Notes: generated by a model not told the origin, from the sequence alone. DNA of 64,000 nucleotides from Telopea speciosissima (GCF_018873765.1 NC_057926.1:46925043-46989042); one strand, 5' to 3'. Shown: positions 19,864 to 31,990, numbered from the stretch's first letter. Program-made: numbers and translations.

Positions 19864-22558
19864 TTAATTTTCATCATCTGTGTCCATCTCGGTGGGAAAT
19901 GGGTCTAGGGGGATTCCAATCTCAATACTTCCTTCCAACATTTGAATCACTCTATCCATGTATGGTCTGTTGGAAGGTAGGTGCTGAATGCACCACAAAC
20001 CTACCAAACAAATCCTTTCCAGAAGGACTTCCTCCTTCTCATCTCTTCCTTTCTTATCAATCACAATTGAAGCATTGCTTTCCTCTCTTTTCTCAGGTAA
20101 AAGAGATTCACCATTCTTGACCTTGTTAAATGCCCATTTAGGAAAATAAACTTGGCTTGAATCATGATATGCCTCCAAATCATATTTCAACATTCTCCCA
20201 CCAACCATCTCCAGAAGCAGCATCCCATAACTATACACATCAGATTTCTCGGTCACGGGACCATAACTCGTCAGCCACATCTCCGGGGCCATGAACCCCG
20301 GAGTGCCTCGAGCCTTCGACATCAAAACATGGCTATTATCCTTATCAATCATCCTAGCAAGCCCGAAATCGGCAACTTTCGCTGTGAAGTTTGAATCCAA
20401 TAACACATTGTGAGGTTTAATGTCACAATGCAAAATCCTACTCCTACAACCTTGGTGTAAGTACAATATCGCCCTACCTGTCTCTAAGGCTATATCATGA
20501 AATTGTTTATGGCTTAAGGTTTGAAAACTTCCATCATTGCTCTCTCCTTCTCTGTTTCTGCTTGTGTAGATATACTTATCCAAGGATCCATTCTCCATGA
20601 ACTCATAAACTAGTGCACGTTTATCCCCTTGAGCACAATAACCCAATAAACTTAATAAGTTATTGTGATGGACATTTCCAACTGTTGCCACTTCATTCAT
20701 GAATTGTTTCTGGCTTTGTTTTGATTTTAGAAGCTTTATAGCTACTGGTACTTTGAACCCTTTTCGATGAATGATCCCTTTATAAAGGCTTCCATATCCT
20801 CCTTCCCCAAGTTTTGATGAAAATTTGTTAGTGAACTTCTTAATTTGAAAGTAGGAATACCTCGTAGGGGATAAATTGGAGATTGCTTCTTTCTTCTTCT
20901 GGTTTATCTTTCTATGTCTACAGCGGAAGAAAAGAGCCACCACTGTTGCCAGGAGTGCTAGGAACACCACCACAGAAGCAGAAACCGCTGCATTGATGAA
21001 TAGATTAATGGCATATTAATTTTCTTCATCAATATCCTGGTTGTATAGATGGTACGTTTCCAATGCACTATTCTTAAAGACCAGGGTTCAAATATTGGCA
21101 AGAACAATGAATTACTCACATGCAATGAGTACTTTGGAAGGTGATGATTTTCTTCCTTGGTCTACTCCTGCACCTCCACCCCATTTTGTGATGTCCTCTA
21201 TCATACCTAAGTAAAACCAATTAAGAAAGAAGAAATTCTTGTTAGTTCTTGATAATTAGATATAAAAATGACATATATCAACCACTCATGATAATTCTAT
21301 TCTTGTTCTAGGGAAAAAAAAATATCAATTCTTGTTAGTTCTCAAGGTTGGAGGTTCCACCTCCCATGTTGTTCACTTTCCTATCTCAACACATTACAAG
21401 GGTTGAAGGATCGGGAATCCTATAAAATAAGGACAATAATTCATGCTTCTTATTAAACACATTAAAAGGAGAAAGAAAATTAAAAAATGATTTATTTTCA
21501 TTACACAATAATGGAGAGGGTTGGGTCCTAAAAGACAGTAAGACCAGTAGGAACATGCGTGAAAACATCAACAGAACGAGATTTCTGCCTTTCATGGGGA
21601 TAGGTTAGTCAATTCACCCTCTATGTCTCCGCACATGGGCCAGGCTGCCTTTCAAAGTTCCTTTTCCTATAATCTAGAATCCATAATCTGAACCTTGGGT
21701 TTGAACTTATAGTTTTGATTAAAAAAAAAAAATCGAATCTGAGATTATCATTGGATGCTACTTACCATCTGAGCAGTTGAAACGGTGGACGTTAGAGTGA
21801 CAGAAACAAACATAAGATCCGGACAAAGAAGGGTTGACTCCGCACCTTCCACCAGTGTTCTCACATCTAAGGCAATCCTTCGTCTTGGTAAACCTAAGCT
21901 CAAACCCCTTCTGCAGATACCCTCTCAGATCCTTCGCCGCACTAATATTGAAACCCACCTTTGTGAATATGTAGAACCTTTCGCAGTTAGGGTGCGTAAC
22001 GAGTCCTGGCGCATAATAGCAAACATTGGTGGGATCCTGACCTGGACAACCTATACATGCAGCAGTCTGGAGCCCCGGTAGATCTCCGGCAGGGATAGTG
22101 GTGGTGCAGTTAAGGTGGGTTCCAACGGCGTAATCCAAGGAGAGAGTGAGGGGAGAAGCGGAATAATAGAAGTTGGGACTAGAAATTGGGCCGCAGCTGA
22201 AAAGATTGTTGTAGGCAGTAAAGAAGGAGAAGGAAATTCTGTCGGCGGTGAACTTGGTGGTGAAGATTCTTAAGGTATTGTTGTTTTCAGGGCTGGTGAG
22301 GAAGAAGGTTTCATTGTTGGTACAGGTGGGTATGAAGTAGGAAGGGTGACAAGGTGATGGAAGCAAGAAGGGATAGGTAAGTGTGATGTTGTTGCATGCT
22401 GAGGGTGCACAGAGATTGTAATAGAAAGATGGTTTTGTGCTCCTTAGACTCACCCCTGTGGGTTGTTGTTGTTGTGCTCTACTTGGCACTAGAAATGGAT
22501 TAAGCAGGATTAGGATCTGTAAGACATGAGTTTTCTGGGTCTTTTGCAGATAAACCAT
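19864..22558 (-). CDS. LRK10L: LRK10L receptor-like kinase, gene A
   Basis: Three exons on the minus strand: 21766-22558, 21120-21206 and 19864-20987, with GT/AG borders, 2004 nt, 667 residues. Residues 1-30 form a signal peptide (MVYLQKTQKTHVLQILILL...SRAQ). The ectodomain has GUB_WAK-type cysteines (CAPSACNN...C...C) and ends in a WAK-associated motif (CLRCENTGGRCG...CFCH). Residues about 294-315 are the membrane helix (ASVVVFLALLATVVALFF). The cytoplasmic kinase has the glycine loop GEGGYG at 354-359, the VAIK lysine at 378, HCDIKPHN at 481-488, DFG at 500-502 and APE at 527-529. Cys replaces the usual Arg of HRD, making it a non-RD kinase, a class linked to immune receptors. Family members act at the plasma membrane; the wheat relative Lr10 locus gives rust resistance. 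The ligand is unknown. All frames are open. A val-to-leu change (GSLYKG) distinguishes it from gene B. Confidence 0.93.
21207..21765 (-). other. Intron 1 of LRK10L gene A
   Basis: 559 bp, donor GTAAGT and acceptor TTACTTAG on the minus strand. Gene B has the same intron at 34926-35485. In gene C the corresponding intron is 1.8 kb because of several insertions. Confidence 0.85.
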
Positions 22559-22565
22559 TGCAATT

Positions 22566-22614
<49 letters not shown>
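22566..22614. repeat. (GA)n microsatellite in the 5' leader of gene A
   Basis: About 50 bases of agag repeats just upstream of the ATG; the coding strand reads (CT)n. Pyrimidine patches of this kind are common in plant core promoters and leaders. A possible TATA-like 'tctatatcc' lies just further upstream (about 22628-22636). Confidence 0.7.
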
Positions 22615-22618
<4 letters not shown>

Positions 22619-22726
22619 AGTTTGTATCGGATATAGAAGGAAAGAAGGGATAGGTAGAAAATTGTTTTAAAGCTTAGATGATGAAGAGCGACCCAAATCA
22701 TTGAAATCAAGTTGGTATTGAGGTTT

Positions 22727-23360
22727 GGGATGGTACATAAGTCCTAACAAGAACTTCTTTCTCTTCTTTCCTCTCACAGGAAGACAAAAAAAAAAAAAAA
22801 AAAAAGATAAAGAAGAGAAAATTGATAGGCATGAAATGCTAATATAGCCGTTGGAAGACTTGGATGTGTCCAAGTAAGTTTGGGCTGGTACATAAATCAG
22901 AACTTCTTTATCTTCTTGCTCTTCTTTCCTCCCACTTGTAGCAAAGAAGAGAATGACGATAAAGAAGAGAAAATTGATAGGCATTAAATGCTAATATAGC
23001 CTGGAAGACTTGTCCAAGTAAGTTTGGGATGGTACGTAAATCCTGACAAGAACTTCTTTATCTTCTTTCCTCCCACTTGTACAAAAGAAGAGAAATTGAT
23101 AGGCATTAAATGCTAATATAGCCCTAGAAGACTTGTCCAAATAAGTTTGGGATGGTACGTAAATACTGACAATAACTTCTTTGTCTTCTTTCTCTTCTTT
23201 CTCTTCTTTCTCTTCTTTCCTCCCACCGGTAGAAAAGAAGAGAAAGAAGATAACGAAGAGAAAATTGATAGGCATGAAATGCTAATATGGCCCTGGAAGA
23301 CTTGGAAGTATCCAAGTAAGTTTGGGATGGTACATAATTAAGTCTTGACAAGAACTTCCA
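22727..23360. repeat. Minisatellite upstream of gene A, 4 to 5 units with self-complementary arms
   Basis: Units start at about 22727, 22877, 23021, 23144 and 23318, each 'gtttgggatggtac(a/g)taa' and 120-175 bp long. Each has a pyrimidine arm such as gtcttctttctcttctttc and a purine arm such as gaaaagaagagaaagaagat, which are reverse complements and could fold into hairpins. The array ends only about 170 bp from the ATG. Unit number differs between blocks (1 to 2 in block 1 and in the broken copy, 4 to 5 for genes A and B). Confidence 0.8.
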
Positions 23361-23399
23361 ACACTACCTACCTAAGGGTGTGCATAATTGTTACCATCA

Positions 23400-23699
23400 T
23401 TAAAGGGGATGACTTTGAGCTTTTTCCTCCCAAAGGTAGAAAAGAAGAGAGAGTTGATAAGAATGAAATGCTAATCTAGTCCTGGAAGACTTGGAAGTAT
23501 CCAAGTCTTGGATGGTACCCGACAATAGTAGCAGCAGTGGAGAAATCTTAATCAAACCCATTAGACATATGCTATAATGGATGGATGATACGTTAGCTGT
23601 GTAACTGAGCTCCATTGGAAATCCATCCAATGTGATGGGAATGCCCATTGGCCGGCAAAGACCTTCTAGCCCATTCATGGATAGGCTGAAAATAGTCAT
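23400..23699 (-). other. Short conserved ORF of unknown nature, copy 3
   Basis: The longest of the four copies, with the same MTIFSLSMNGLEGLCRP start. Its C-terminal part runs into minisatellite-like sequence. Confidence 0.3.
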
Positions 23700-23932
23700 G
23701 TTGGTATGATAGCTGTCTCTTGGTTAGTTAAAGCATTTGTTGCTGCTAGAGGGCCATTTTGTTTAAGGTTTTAGCTCAAGAAGCTAAAGCTAGTGGATAG
23801 AGTATATAGTATGCAAGTGATACAGCAAGTTGAGCTTAAGCCATACTATAAATTAAGAATTTACAAAATTTCCTTGCCTTTTATGTTTAATCACATCTGA
23901 ACTAATGCTCTACCAAAAAAAAAAAGGGCTCA

Positions 23933-24056
23933 TGTTCTCTATGCTGCAGCGCAAGCTGCACCCAGACACATTGGCCTGCCACTCAGGGGGACAGGGTGGT
24001 CATTGCGCCCACCCTCATGTGTCTGGGCGCAGCCTGCGCCCCCGGCATAGAGAATA
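23933..24056. mobile_element. Foldback MITE, family F1, third copy
   Basis: Ends tgttctctatgctgcag and ggcatagagaata, at the same position in the array as 1554-1675 and 37660-37783. Confidence 0.7.
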
Positions 24057-24365
24057 TTCTCCCCAAAAAAACAAAATCTGAACCAATGAGAGGGATTAAA
24101 CTTGGGCTGGCTTGGCTAGCCCATGGCCAAATCAATGCAGCCCTAGATTTAACCTGAATAACCTGGCCCTACAAAGGCCTAAAGAATTTTGGGCCAGGCC
24201 AAGCCTTAGCCTGATGGTCCTGCCCTGCCCAAGTCCGAACTCTATTTTCAGTATATATGTTAACAACCGAATAGCTCGGTATTTCATCAAAAAAAAAAAG
24301 AGGAAAAATTTCACTAACACCCCAAAAACTATCAAAATATCAACCTTCCCCCTGACGTTAAGCAT

Positions 24366-25677
24366 TGTTAACAGTGCAATTAAATTGTGAGAATAGCTTG
24401 AATATTTCATTGATATGAGGTTATATTTATACAATGAAAAGGATTAGCAAATCAATTGAATATACAAGGAAAGAGTATAACATAATGAAATACAAGAAAA
24501 GAATAAAGAATCAAAGAATGAAATCAGGAGGCAATCCATCTAGGCAATCAATCTGTATAGCTGTATTATCACATGTGAGAAATGTGATTTGCATGTGATT
24601 TGCAAGATCTCCAATACTCCCCCTCAAGTTGGGCTGTGAATGTTGAGAGCACCCAACTTGGCCTTCAAACTAGTAAATAATGTAGCACCTAGGGCTTTAG
24701 TGAATATATCGACAATTTGATTAGAACTAGCCACATATGTCGGACGAAGAAGGCCATTGGTGATGTGATCACGAACAATGTGGCAGTCAATCTCAATGTG
24801 TTTGGTGCGCTCACGAAACACAGGATTGGCTGCAATGTGAAGTGCGGCCTAGTTATCACAGTATAGAAGAATGGGTTGGGTCCTTGTGATTCCCAAGTCC
24901 TGGAGGAGTGTAGTCAACCAAATAAGCTCGCAAGTAGTGACAGCCATGGAACGATACTCGGCTTCGACCGAGGAGCGGGATACATTATGTTGTTTCTTGG
25001 ATTTCCAAGAGATCGGACTGGAACCAAGAAAAATGCAATAGCCACTAGTGGAGCATCTGGTAACAGGATAGCTGGCCCAGTCTGAATCACAATAAGCGCG
25101 TAAGGTGAGAGCGCTTGAAGAGGAGAGCAAGATGCCCTATCCGACGGTGCTGTGTAAATACCGAAGAAGGCGCGTTGCTGTATCCATGTGGGGCTGTCGT
25201 GGCTGGTGCATGAATTGGCTGAGGAGGGTAACAGTATGTACAATATTGGGCCAAGTAATGGTGAGATAAATGAGCCTACCAATCAGGCGTCGATAGGGAC
25301 CGGCGTCATCCAGTAACCCACCCTCGGAGGGGGATAATTTAAGGTGTTGTTCCATAGGAAAAACTGTACTGTGTGCCTCCAAAAAATTCATATCTGAAAG
25401 GATGTCCAAACCTGGCTCTGATACCATGTTAAGAGTGCAATTAAATTGTGAGAATAGCTTGAATATTTCATTGATATAAGGTTATCTTTATACAATGAAA
25501 AGGAATAGCAAATCAATTGAATATACAAGGAAAGAGTATAAAATAATGAAATAAAAGGAAAGAATAAAGAATCAAAGAATGAAATCAGGAGGCAATCCAT
25601 CTAGGCAATCAATCTGTATAACTGTATTATCACATGTGAGAAATGTGATTTGCATGTGATTTGCAAGATCTCCAATA
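24366..25677 (-). mobile_element. Deleted copia LTR retrotransposon, 1.3 kb
   Basis: LTRs 24366-24616 and 25427-25677 (251 bp, TGTTAA...CCAATA), with target duplication AGCAT/AGCAC. The minus-strand primer site TGGTATCAGAGCC matches initiator tRNA-Met. The interior keeps only the RNase H end of pol: 'LTLRAYCDSDWASYPVTRCS', 'SSVEAEYRSMA', '[15 protein letters not shown]' and '[12 protein letters not shown]', with an in-frame stop after YCDN. gag, integrase and most of the reverse transcriptase are gone. The same element is at 38093-39404 in block 3, and empty sites are in block 1 and near 17720. Confidence 0.85.
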
Positions 25678-26221
25678 AGCACAGCACCCAAAATTGAAAC
25701 GTTCATTTTAACCCCATTGGTTATTTAAATAATAACCTCTCATTCCATCTTCTTCCCTCTTCTTCCCTATTCTTTCCAAGGATCGGCTTAGGGTTTCCAG
25801 GGAAAGAACCGCCAGCTCAATGAAAAAATCGCAGGTCATCCCAAGGGGTGGTCGTCCCTGGAGAAGATGATCAGTTTAAGTTAAAGTTGTTTGATACATA
25901 GAAGAAATAGAGAGCAGGGGAAGGAGAACCCTGAGACGAAATGCATATCGGAACCTAAATAGGAAAATCTAATTCAACCTTGGAACAATGGAGAATAAGC
26001 GTATTCTTGAGAGCTACCATCCCTGGTTACTCTCGCTTCTTGGCGTCGAGTGTCCATAAACGAGCTACCATCCCTTGTTATATACTTGTTTAACTTCCGA
26101 GAGACACTGCTGTTACCTAGCATAACATTCGTTCTAAAACACTACCCTCCTTTGGCGAATTCAATATTGAAGGAAGGGGAAAGAGAATCAGTCTCTGTCA
26201 ACTTTTAACATGGTCATTCAG
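25678..26221. other. Array spacer upstream of the interrupted unknown gene
   Basis: Matches 39405-39937 and in part 2020-2390. At its 3' end an open plus-strand frame (LFNFRETLLLPSITFVLKHY and on to a stop at about 26210) is kept in both blocks and is faintly reminiscent of BAHD acyltransferase N-termini. I do not claim that identity. A pyrimidine-poor but usable splice acceptor (cattcag) precedes the exon at 26222. Confidence 0.4.
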
Positions 26222-26382
26222 AATGCGTGAGAATGATCAATAGGGGCATTAAGAATCATCCATGCCATCTGATCAAGCTTTTACAGAAAAGATCTAATGC
26301 TTACAGTACAGTTGGTTTGTTCAAGGGAGTTCTTGACTTTGACAGGTACCTTGTTCCTCCTATTAGAACTTCAGATTGTGAA
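26222..26382 (+). pseudogene. Unknown conserved plant gene, exon part before the copia insertion
   Basis: After an acceptor-like cattcag the frame reads GIKNHPCHLIKLLQKRSNAY, then STVGLFKGVLDFDRYLVPP, and ends TSDCE at the copia target site. It continues in the same frame at 31194. No stop occurs in this part in either block. Confidence 0.6.
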
Positions 26383-26671
26383 TGTTGGAAGTTGTAAAAC
26401 GGAATTCATTGGATTGAATTGATATCTCCCAACGTGAGAGTATAAATATGAGTACATCAAGCAAATATTCACTATGTATTTACATGGAATGTTATCACAT
26501 AAAATATAGAAAGTTGACAGAGATCCATTGAGCTGCCTTCCAAGAGATGATTCAATATCACATGTGACAGATACGATTTGGCTTGCCATGTTTAGTGTGA
26601 TTGCATATCTCAAGATTTTAGGCACAAGCAATCTTGAGAGAGAAAGACTCATGTACCCTTGATACACCCCC

Positions 26672-28250
26672 TCAAGGTGGAGAATCCGGTACCCGGATCT
26701 TCAGCTTGTCTCGAATGAATTGAAACCGTGCAGTACCGAACGGTTTAGTAAATATGTCTGCGAGCTGGTCCTTTGTTGAAATAAATTGCACCTGGAGTTG
26801 ACGTTTGGCTACACAGTCCCGCACGAAGTGAAAATCAATCTCCACATGCTTCGTGCGAGAGTGGAAGACTAGGTTACCCGAGAGATAAGTGGCACCTATG
26901 TTGTCGCACCATAATATAGGTGGACCGGATAGAGGAAAACCAAGCTTACAAGAAAGAGATTCCACCCAAATCAACTCCGCAGAAGCATCTGCAAGAGATT
27001 TATACTCGGCCTCAGTGGACGAGCGGGCCACAGTGCGCTGCTTGCGTGATGTCCAAGAAATTAAATTAGGCCCAAGAAAAATAGCATATCCGCCCGTGGA
27101 CTTATGATCAACACTGTCCCCAGCCCAATCTGCATCTGAAAATGCCTGTAGCAATCTAGCTGCGGATCGATCAAACAGTAGGCCGTGGGATTTTGTGCTT
27201 TTCAAATATTTTAAAATGCGTTTCACAAGCTGCCAGTGCCCAATCGTTGAAGAATGCATGAACTGACACGCCCGATTGACAGCAAAAGAGACATCAGGCC
27301 GTGTCAGAGTGACATATTGTAAAGCCCCCACAATCGATCTATAATCCGTAGGATTGGGCATTGCATCACCCCCTGAATCAGAATACTTTGTAGTGGCCAT
27401 TGGAATCGACACAAGTTTACATTCACTCATTTCAGCCCTATGCAACAGATCTGAAATGTATCGTGATTGACATAATAGTAAACCATTTGAATGGGGCAGC
27501 ACTTCAATGCCCAAGAAAAAATGCAAAGGGCCTAGATCCTTGATAAAAAATTCTTGAGAAAGCCTTTGGAGAAGGGTGGTTACCTCTATAGTGTCATTGC
27601 TGGTAACGAAAATATCATCCACATAGATAAGAATGTAACAAATGTGACATCCACTGCGGCAAATAAAAAGAGAGGTGTCCGTTTTGGATCCCATAAATCC
27701 AAGTTGCAGCAGAAATTCAGACAACCTTTGGAACCACGCCCTTGGCGCCTACTTGAGTCCATATAGCGACTGCTCAAGTTTACAAACATAGTTGGGACGG
27801 TTGGAGTCCACAAAGCCTGGAGGTTGTGACATATAGACCTCCTCTTCAAGCCGACCATGGAGGAAGGCATTGTGGACATCCAACTGCCTAATGGGCCAGC
27901 CCTGAGACACTGCGAATAGTAGTGGGCTTAACAACAGGGCTGAATGTCTCTCCATAGCCAAGACCCTATTGTTGATGAAACCCCTTAGCAACCAGATGAG
28001 TTTTGTAGCGCTCAAGGCTTCCATCTGCTTTCCTTTTTATTCTGAACACCCACTTGCACCCTATTAAGTTTTGATTAGGCGCAGGGGGAACCAATCTCCA
28101 TGTTCCATTCCTGATTAGGGCATTAAATTCTTCAGACATTGTAGCATGCCACTCCGCAACTTTAGAGGCTTGTGTAAAAGAAGTAGGCTCAATAGAAACA
28201 TTAGATGCATTAGTAACTGTCAAAGCACTAGATCGAGATGTAATCGGCTG
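26672..28250 (-). pseudogene. copia A reverse transcriptase and RNase H
   Basis: The reverse transcriptase begins at about 28223 with 'EWHATMSEEFNALIRNGTW' and '[19 protein letters not shown]' and has the catalytic YVDDI at about 27620. It continues into RNase H ('LLQAFSDADWAGD', '[12 protein letters not shown]', '[11 protein letters not shown]'), with the C-terminal 350 codons open. In-frame TAG codons interrupt it after 'HQQ' and after 'SLYGLK', where a Gln codon is usual. The second stop is also in copy B, so it predates the block duplication. Confidence 0.9.
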
Positions 28251-28589
28251 GGTGGTAGCATAGATGTCCTATAAAGGATGGTATCTAGCAGGTGGTGAAG
28301 ATGGTGAGGGAGAGGGGGATAGGTTCAGCTAGGGTAAGGGAGAGGGGGTGGCGTGAGGTGGCTGTGGAGTAGGGGATGGGGATGGTGGGGGCTGCGGTGA
28401 GAGTGGTGGTGTTGGATGTGGTGAGGGTGATGGTGAGGGCGTGCCATTAGTCGCATTTGGAATCACTTGAACAGGGGCAATACCCCACGGTGAAGAGGAG
28501 GATGAAGCCGTGGGTGGTGGTGCACCAAGAACAGACCTAGAGAAAGGAAAAACACTTTCATCAAAACGAACATGACGAGCTATAAAGAA

Positions 28590-29687
28590 TCAACCTGTCG
28601 CTGGATCAAAGCAACGATACGCATGATGAGATGGACTGTATCCAAGAAAGACACAAGGAGATGAACGAAAATCCATTTTATGACGATTGTAAGGACGGAG
28701 ATATGGGAAGCACAGACACCCAAACACCCGTAAGAAATTATAATCCGGAATTTTATGAAAAACGAGTTGAAAAGGAGACACACCATTGGAAACCGGGGAA
28801 GGCATGCGATTAATTAAAAAAACTGTTGTTTCAAATGCATAGTGCCAATAAATACGAGGAACACTGCTTTGGGTAAGGAGTGTGAGCCCGGTCTCAACTA
28901 TGTGACGATGCCTACGCTCCACACTCCCTTGTTGTTCATGGGTGTGAGGAGCAGACAGGAGATGGGAAATACCCAACTGGAGAAAGAAGGATGGAAGAGT
29001 GCGAAACTCCCCACCCCAATCAGTTTGGATCGATTTTATTTTTCTATCAAACAACCTTTCAACAAGTGCTTTAAATTTCAAAAAAGTGGAGAAGACATCA
29101 AATTTGTGCAAGAGAGGATAAAACCAAACATACTTTGTATTATCATCCACAAAAATAATGTAATAACGATGACCATTACAAGAAGCAGTAGGGGATGGTC
29201 CCTAAACATCACTAAATATAAGATCAAGAGGGAATAAACTACGACTGCCAGTCAAAGGGAGAGACAGACGACTGGCTTTACCCATCTGACAAGCACTACA
29301 AACAATATTAGAACGAGAAGAAGAACAATGTAAATTATTGAAACTGATCATAGAGCGAAGCAAACGGTCATGAGGATGTCCAAGACGTCGATGCCAAAGA
29401 TCAATGGAGCTAGAGACAGTAGTGTGCGCAGACGGAGTAGAAGAAGGCAAACCCAACTCATATAGACCCCCTTTATTTGGACCGGACAACAATATTGACT
29501 TGGTGACCTGGTCCTTCACAAGAAAATGAGACTGGTGAAATTCGAAATAAACATTATTGTCTCTGGCAAATTGATGAACAGAAAGCAAACGTTTGGAAAT
29601 ACTAGGAACATGTAAGATATTATTTAAAAATAAATGACGATTGGAAGAAGTAGAAATAAAAGAATGTCCAAGATGCTTAATTGGCAA
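28590..29687 (-). pseudogene. copia A GAG-pre-integrase and integrase core
   Basis: The upstream part has the zinc-binding 'DLWHRRLGHPHDRLL' and 'NIVCSACQMGKASRL'. The core has 'SIQTDWGGEF' and 'EQQGSVERRHRHIVETG', giving the second Asp and the Glu of the DDE triad. A TAG stop lies between them (DV*GPS at about 29202), in the place of the usual Trp, and is shared with copy B. Confidence 0.88.
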
Positions 29688-30010
29688 ACCCTTACCATTG
29701 CCGACATGTAGTTGGTCAGACCCATTGCAATCTTCATATTGGGAAAGTGAATGAAGGTCTGGTGTAACATGGTGAGTGGCACCCGAATCTGGATACGAAG
29801 GTAATGAATGAGATGGCGATGGTGTACGTGGGTAGCGATGGTGGATTGGGATGATATGTGGGATATGTATAATGGGCTATAGGATAGGGGCCATTCGGTG
29901 GATAGGGTTGTGAAGGGTTAGGTGGCCGGGTATCCTTGGGGCCGATAAAAACACGGATTTGTGCTGTGATTGGTACGATGGCAAATTGTGCACCAGAAAC
30001 GGCCATAATT

Positions 30011-30826
30011 CTATCCTCCGCGACCTCTACCACCACGGCCTCGGCCAAAACGACCACCTCGACCACCGCGGGTAGGAGAGGCAGCACTAGAATCACCAGG
30101 GGATGGAGCACGTTGAGCAGTATTTGCAGATGAAGACGATGGAGCAGCAGTAGGTGTCTCTATGATTGTAAGTTTGCTAAAAAATGACCCATTCAAAAAC
30201 TCATGGCTAAGAAGCATCGCATGGAGATCATCATATTCAATTGGATCCGTGCGAGTTAGAAGAGAGGACACCATGGGTCGAAACTCCTGTTTGAGTCCAC
30301 AAAAAATATGCAAATTAAATTGTGTAGGCCGAAGAGGCTGCCCAGAAGCAGCGAGTTCAGCCAAAATTGCCTTCGCACGTTGAAGAAATTGGGAAATTGT
30401 CTCATCGGGCTTTTGCTCCAAATCTTGAAGTGCCATGGACAGAGACATAATGTGACTTTCGGATGGTGCAAAGAAAGCAGTGCACAACGTGGTCCAGATC
30501 TCATGACTGGTGCGCTTGCCCAGTACAAGAGAGAAGACCTCTTCAGAGAGAGAGGCAAGCAACAAACTACGAATCATTGAATCTTGTCGACGCCATTGAG
30601 CAGCAGCTACAGGTTCAGTTGGGCAAGTCGTGGTGCCATCAACATGGCCAAAAAGTCCAAGACCATCGAGAAAGGGCCCAACTTGGGTTTGCCAATACAA
30701 GAAATTCTTCGATGTCAATTTGAGAGATATGTAATGGTGTGCATTGGGAAAGGACTGTAAACTGGGCAACTCAGTGGTGGAAGTGAGAACACCAGTAACC
30801 GTGGAGGATGGGGACCCTTCGATCAT
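30011..30826 (-). pseudogene. copia A gag
   Basis: Starts with ATG at 30826 (MIEGSPSSTVTGVLTS). The middle matches the UBN2/retrotransposon gag family ('EIWTTLCTAFFAPSESHIMS', 'DETISQFLQRAKAILAEL'). It ends in a Gly/Arg-rich tail. A CCHC knuckle (CTICHRTNHSTNPC) follows in another frame near 29960, so a frameshift separates gag from the nucleocapsid part. Confidence 0.88.
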
Positions 30827-31193
30827 GGTGAAGTAGAAGAACAACAACAAGAAAGATAAAAAAAAAAAAAAAAAAGTTAAAGTCTTGTTGGAGATATGGC
30901 TCTGATTACCATGTTGGAAGTTGTAAAACGGAATTCATTGCATTGAATTGATATCTCTCAAGGTGAGAGTATAAATATGAGTACATCAAGCAAATATTAA
31001 CTATGTATTTACATGGAATGTAATCACATAAAATATAGAAAGTTGACAGAGATCCACTGAGCTGCCTTCCAAGAGATTATTCCATATCACATGTGACAGA
31101 TACGATTTGGCTTGCCATGTTTAGTGTGATTGCATATCTCAAGATTTTAGGCACAAGCAATCTTGAGAGAGAAAGACTCATATACCCTTGATA

Positions 31194-31990
31194 GTGAAAT
31201 ACCTGCAGCTCCCAATTGTTGGACAATGCCTATTGTGATCCTCACAAGCATTGCCAACTCACTTGGTCATTCGAACAAGGAGATAATGAAATCATTGATA
31301 GATACAGTAAGGGAAGGCATGAGGTTCACCAAATTCATAGAGGACAATTTGGATGACAAAAGTTTGATCAGTGTAAGGGATGAAGCAGAATTTTTATGGG
31401 CAGGCATGAATTACTGTACTTTCTTCATCGATATTAGTCTTCATAAAGATTTATCTTCAAGTAGGGGCTTCTCTATGAGTAGTTCCCCTGAAGGGATACT
31501 GAAGAAACTCGCAAATGCTGGAAAGAGGGGTGTTTTGAGATCCAAAGAAAAGCTCATGGGAGTCCCTCATGTTCTATGGCCTATAGAAGTAATTATTGGT
31601 TACAATCTGTATAGAGTCTGTGAAAGCATTCTTCTTGACAAAGAAAAGTATCAAACAATTGACAAACTGTTTGATTGGATAGAGCATACAATTGCAGATC
31701 TGCTAGGTGCTTGTCTTTCCAATCTTCCACATGCCCTATATGCAGAATGTGCTTTAACTAATATAGTTGAGGCAGAGGAAAGAGTTAAAAAGGCAGCATA
31801 TGTTCTTGGTCAATTCCAAGAAATTCTACAAATTCTTCGATCCATGAATTTTCCCGAACTTGATCATGATGAATATGCCTACTTGGAGAATTGGCACTCG
31901 GTGAAACAATTTAAAGATCCTCAATTTCTTGATTGTGCTTCTCCATGCAACCACTTGTCCAGTCCTACATCAGGCCCTGATCTTGTTTAA
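31194..31990 (+). pseudogene. Unknown conserved plant gene, last exon part after the copia insertion
   Basis: Resumes at the second GTGAA and reads EIPAAPNCWTMPIVILTSIA to a stop at 31988-31990, about 265 codons, all open. Features are a Trp-rich start ('NCWTMPIV'), helical segments, 'LLGACLSNLPHALYAECALT', and a basic 'EERVKKAAYVLGQFQEILQ' near the end. This looks like the C-terminal half of a cytosolic, mostly helical plant protein whose family I cannot name with certainty. The copia insertion splits the exon, and no upstream exons were found within the block. The frameshifted copy is at 57820-58615. Confidence 0.65.

Larger units (their letters stand above)
26383..31193 (-). mobile_element. 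Ty1/copia retrotransposon A, 4.8 kb, nearly full length
   Basis: LTRs 26383-26664 and 30912-31193, 282 bp each with 9 substitutions between them (3.2%). The target duplication GTGAA is perfect. The minus-strand primer site TGGTAATCAGAGCC next to the 5' LTR resembles initiator tRNA-Met with one extra A. A purine tract TTGAGGGGG precedes the 3' LTR. Domain order is gag, CCHC knuckle, GAG-pre-integrase, integrase, reverse transcriptase, RNase H, which is copia order. Several stops and shifts make it defective. It lies in an exon of the unknown gene. Confidence 0.95.

Noticed and set aside
22727..23360. Regular repeats resembling a CRISPR array
   Set aside because: Unit length is 120-175 bp with no unique spacers, and the genome is that of a plant. 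It is a minisatellite.
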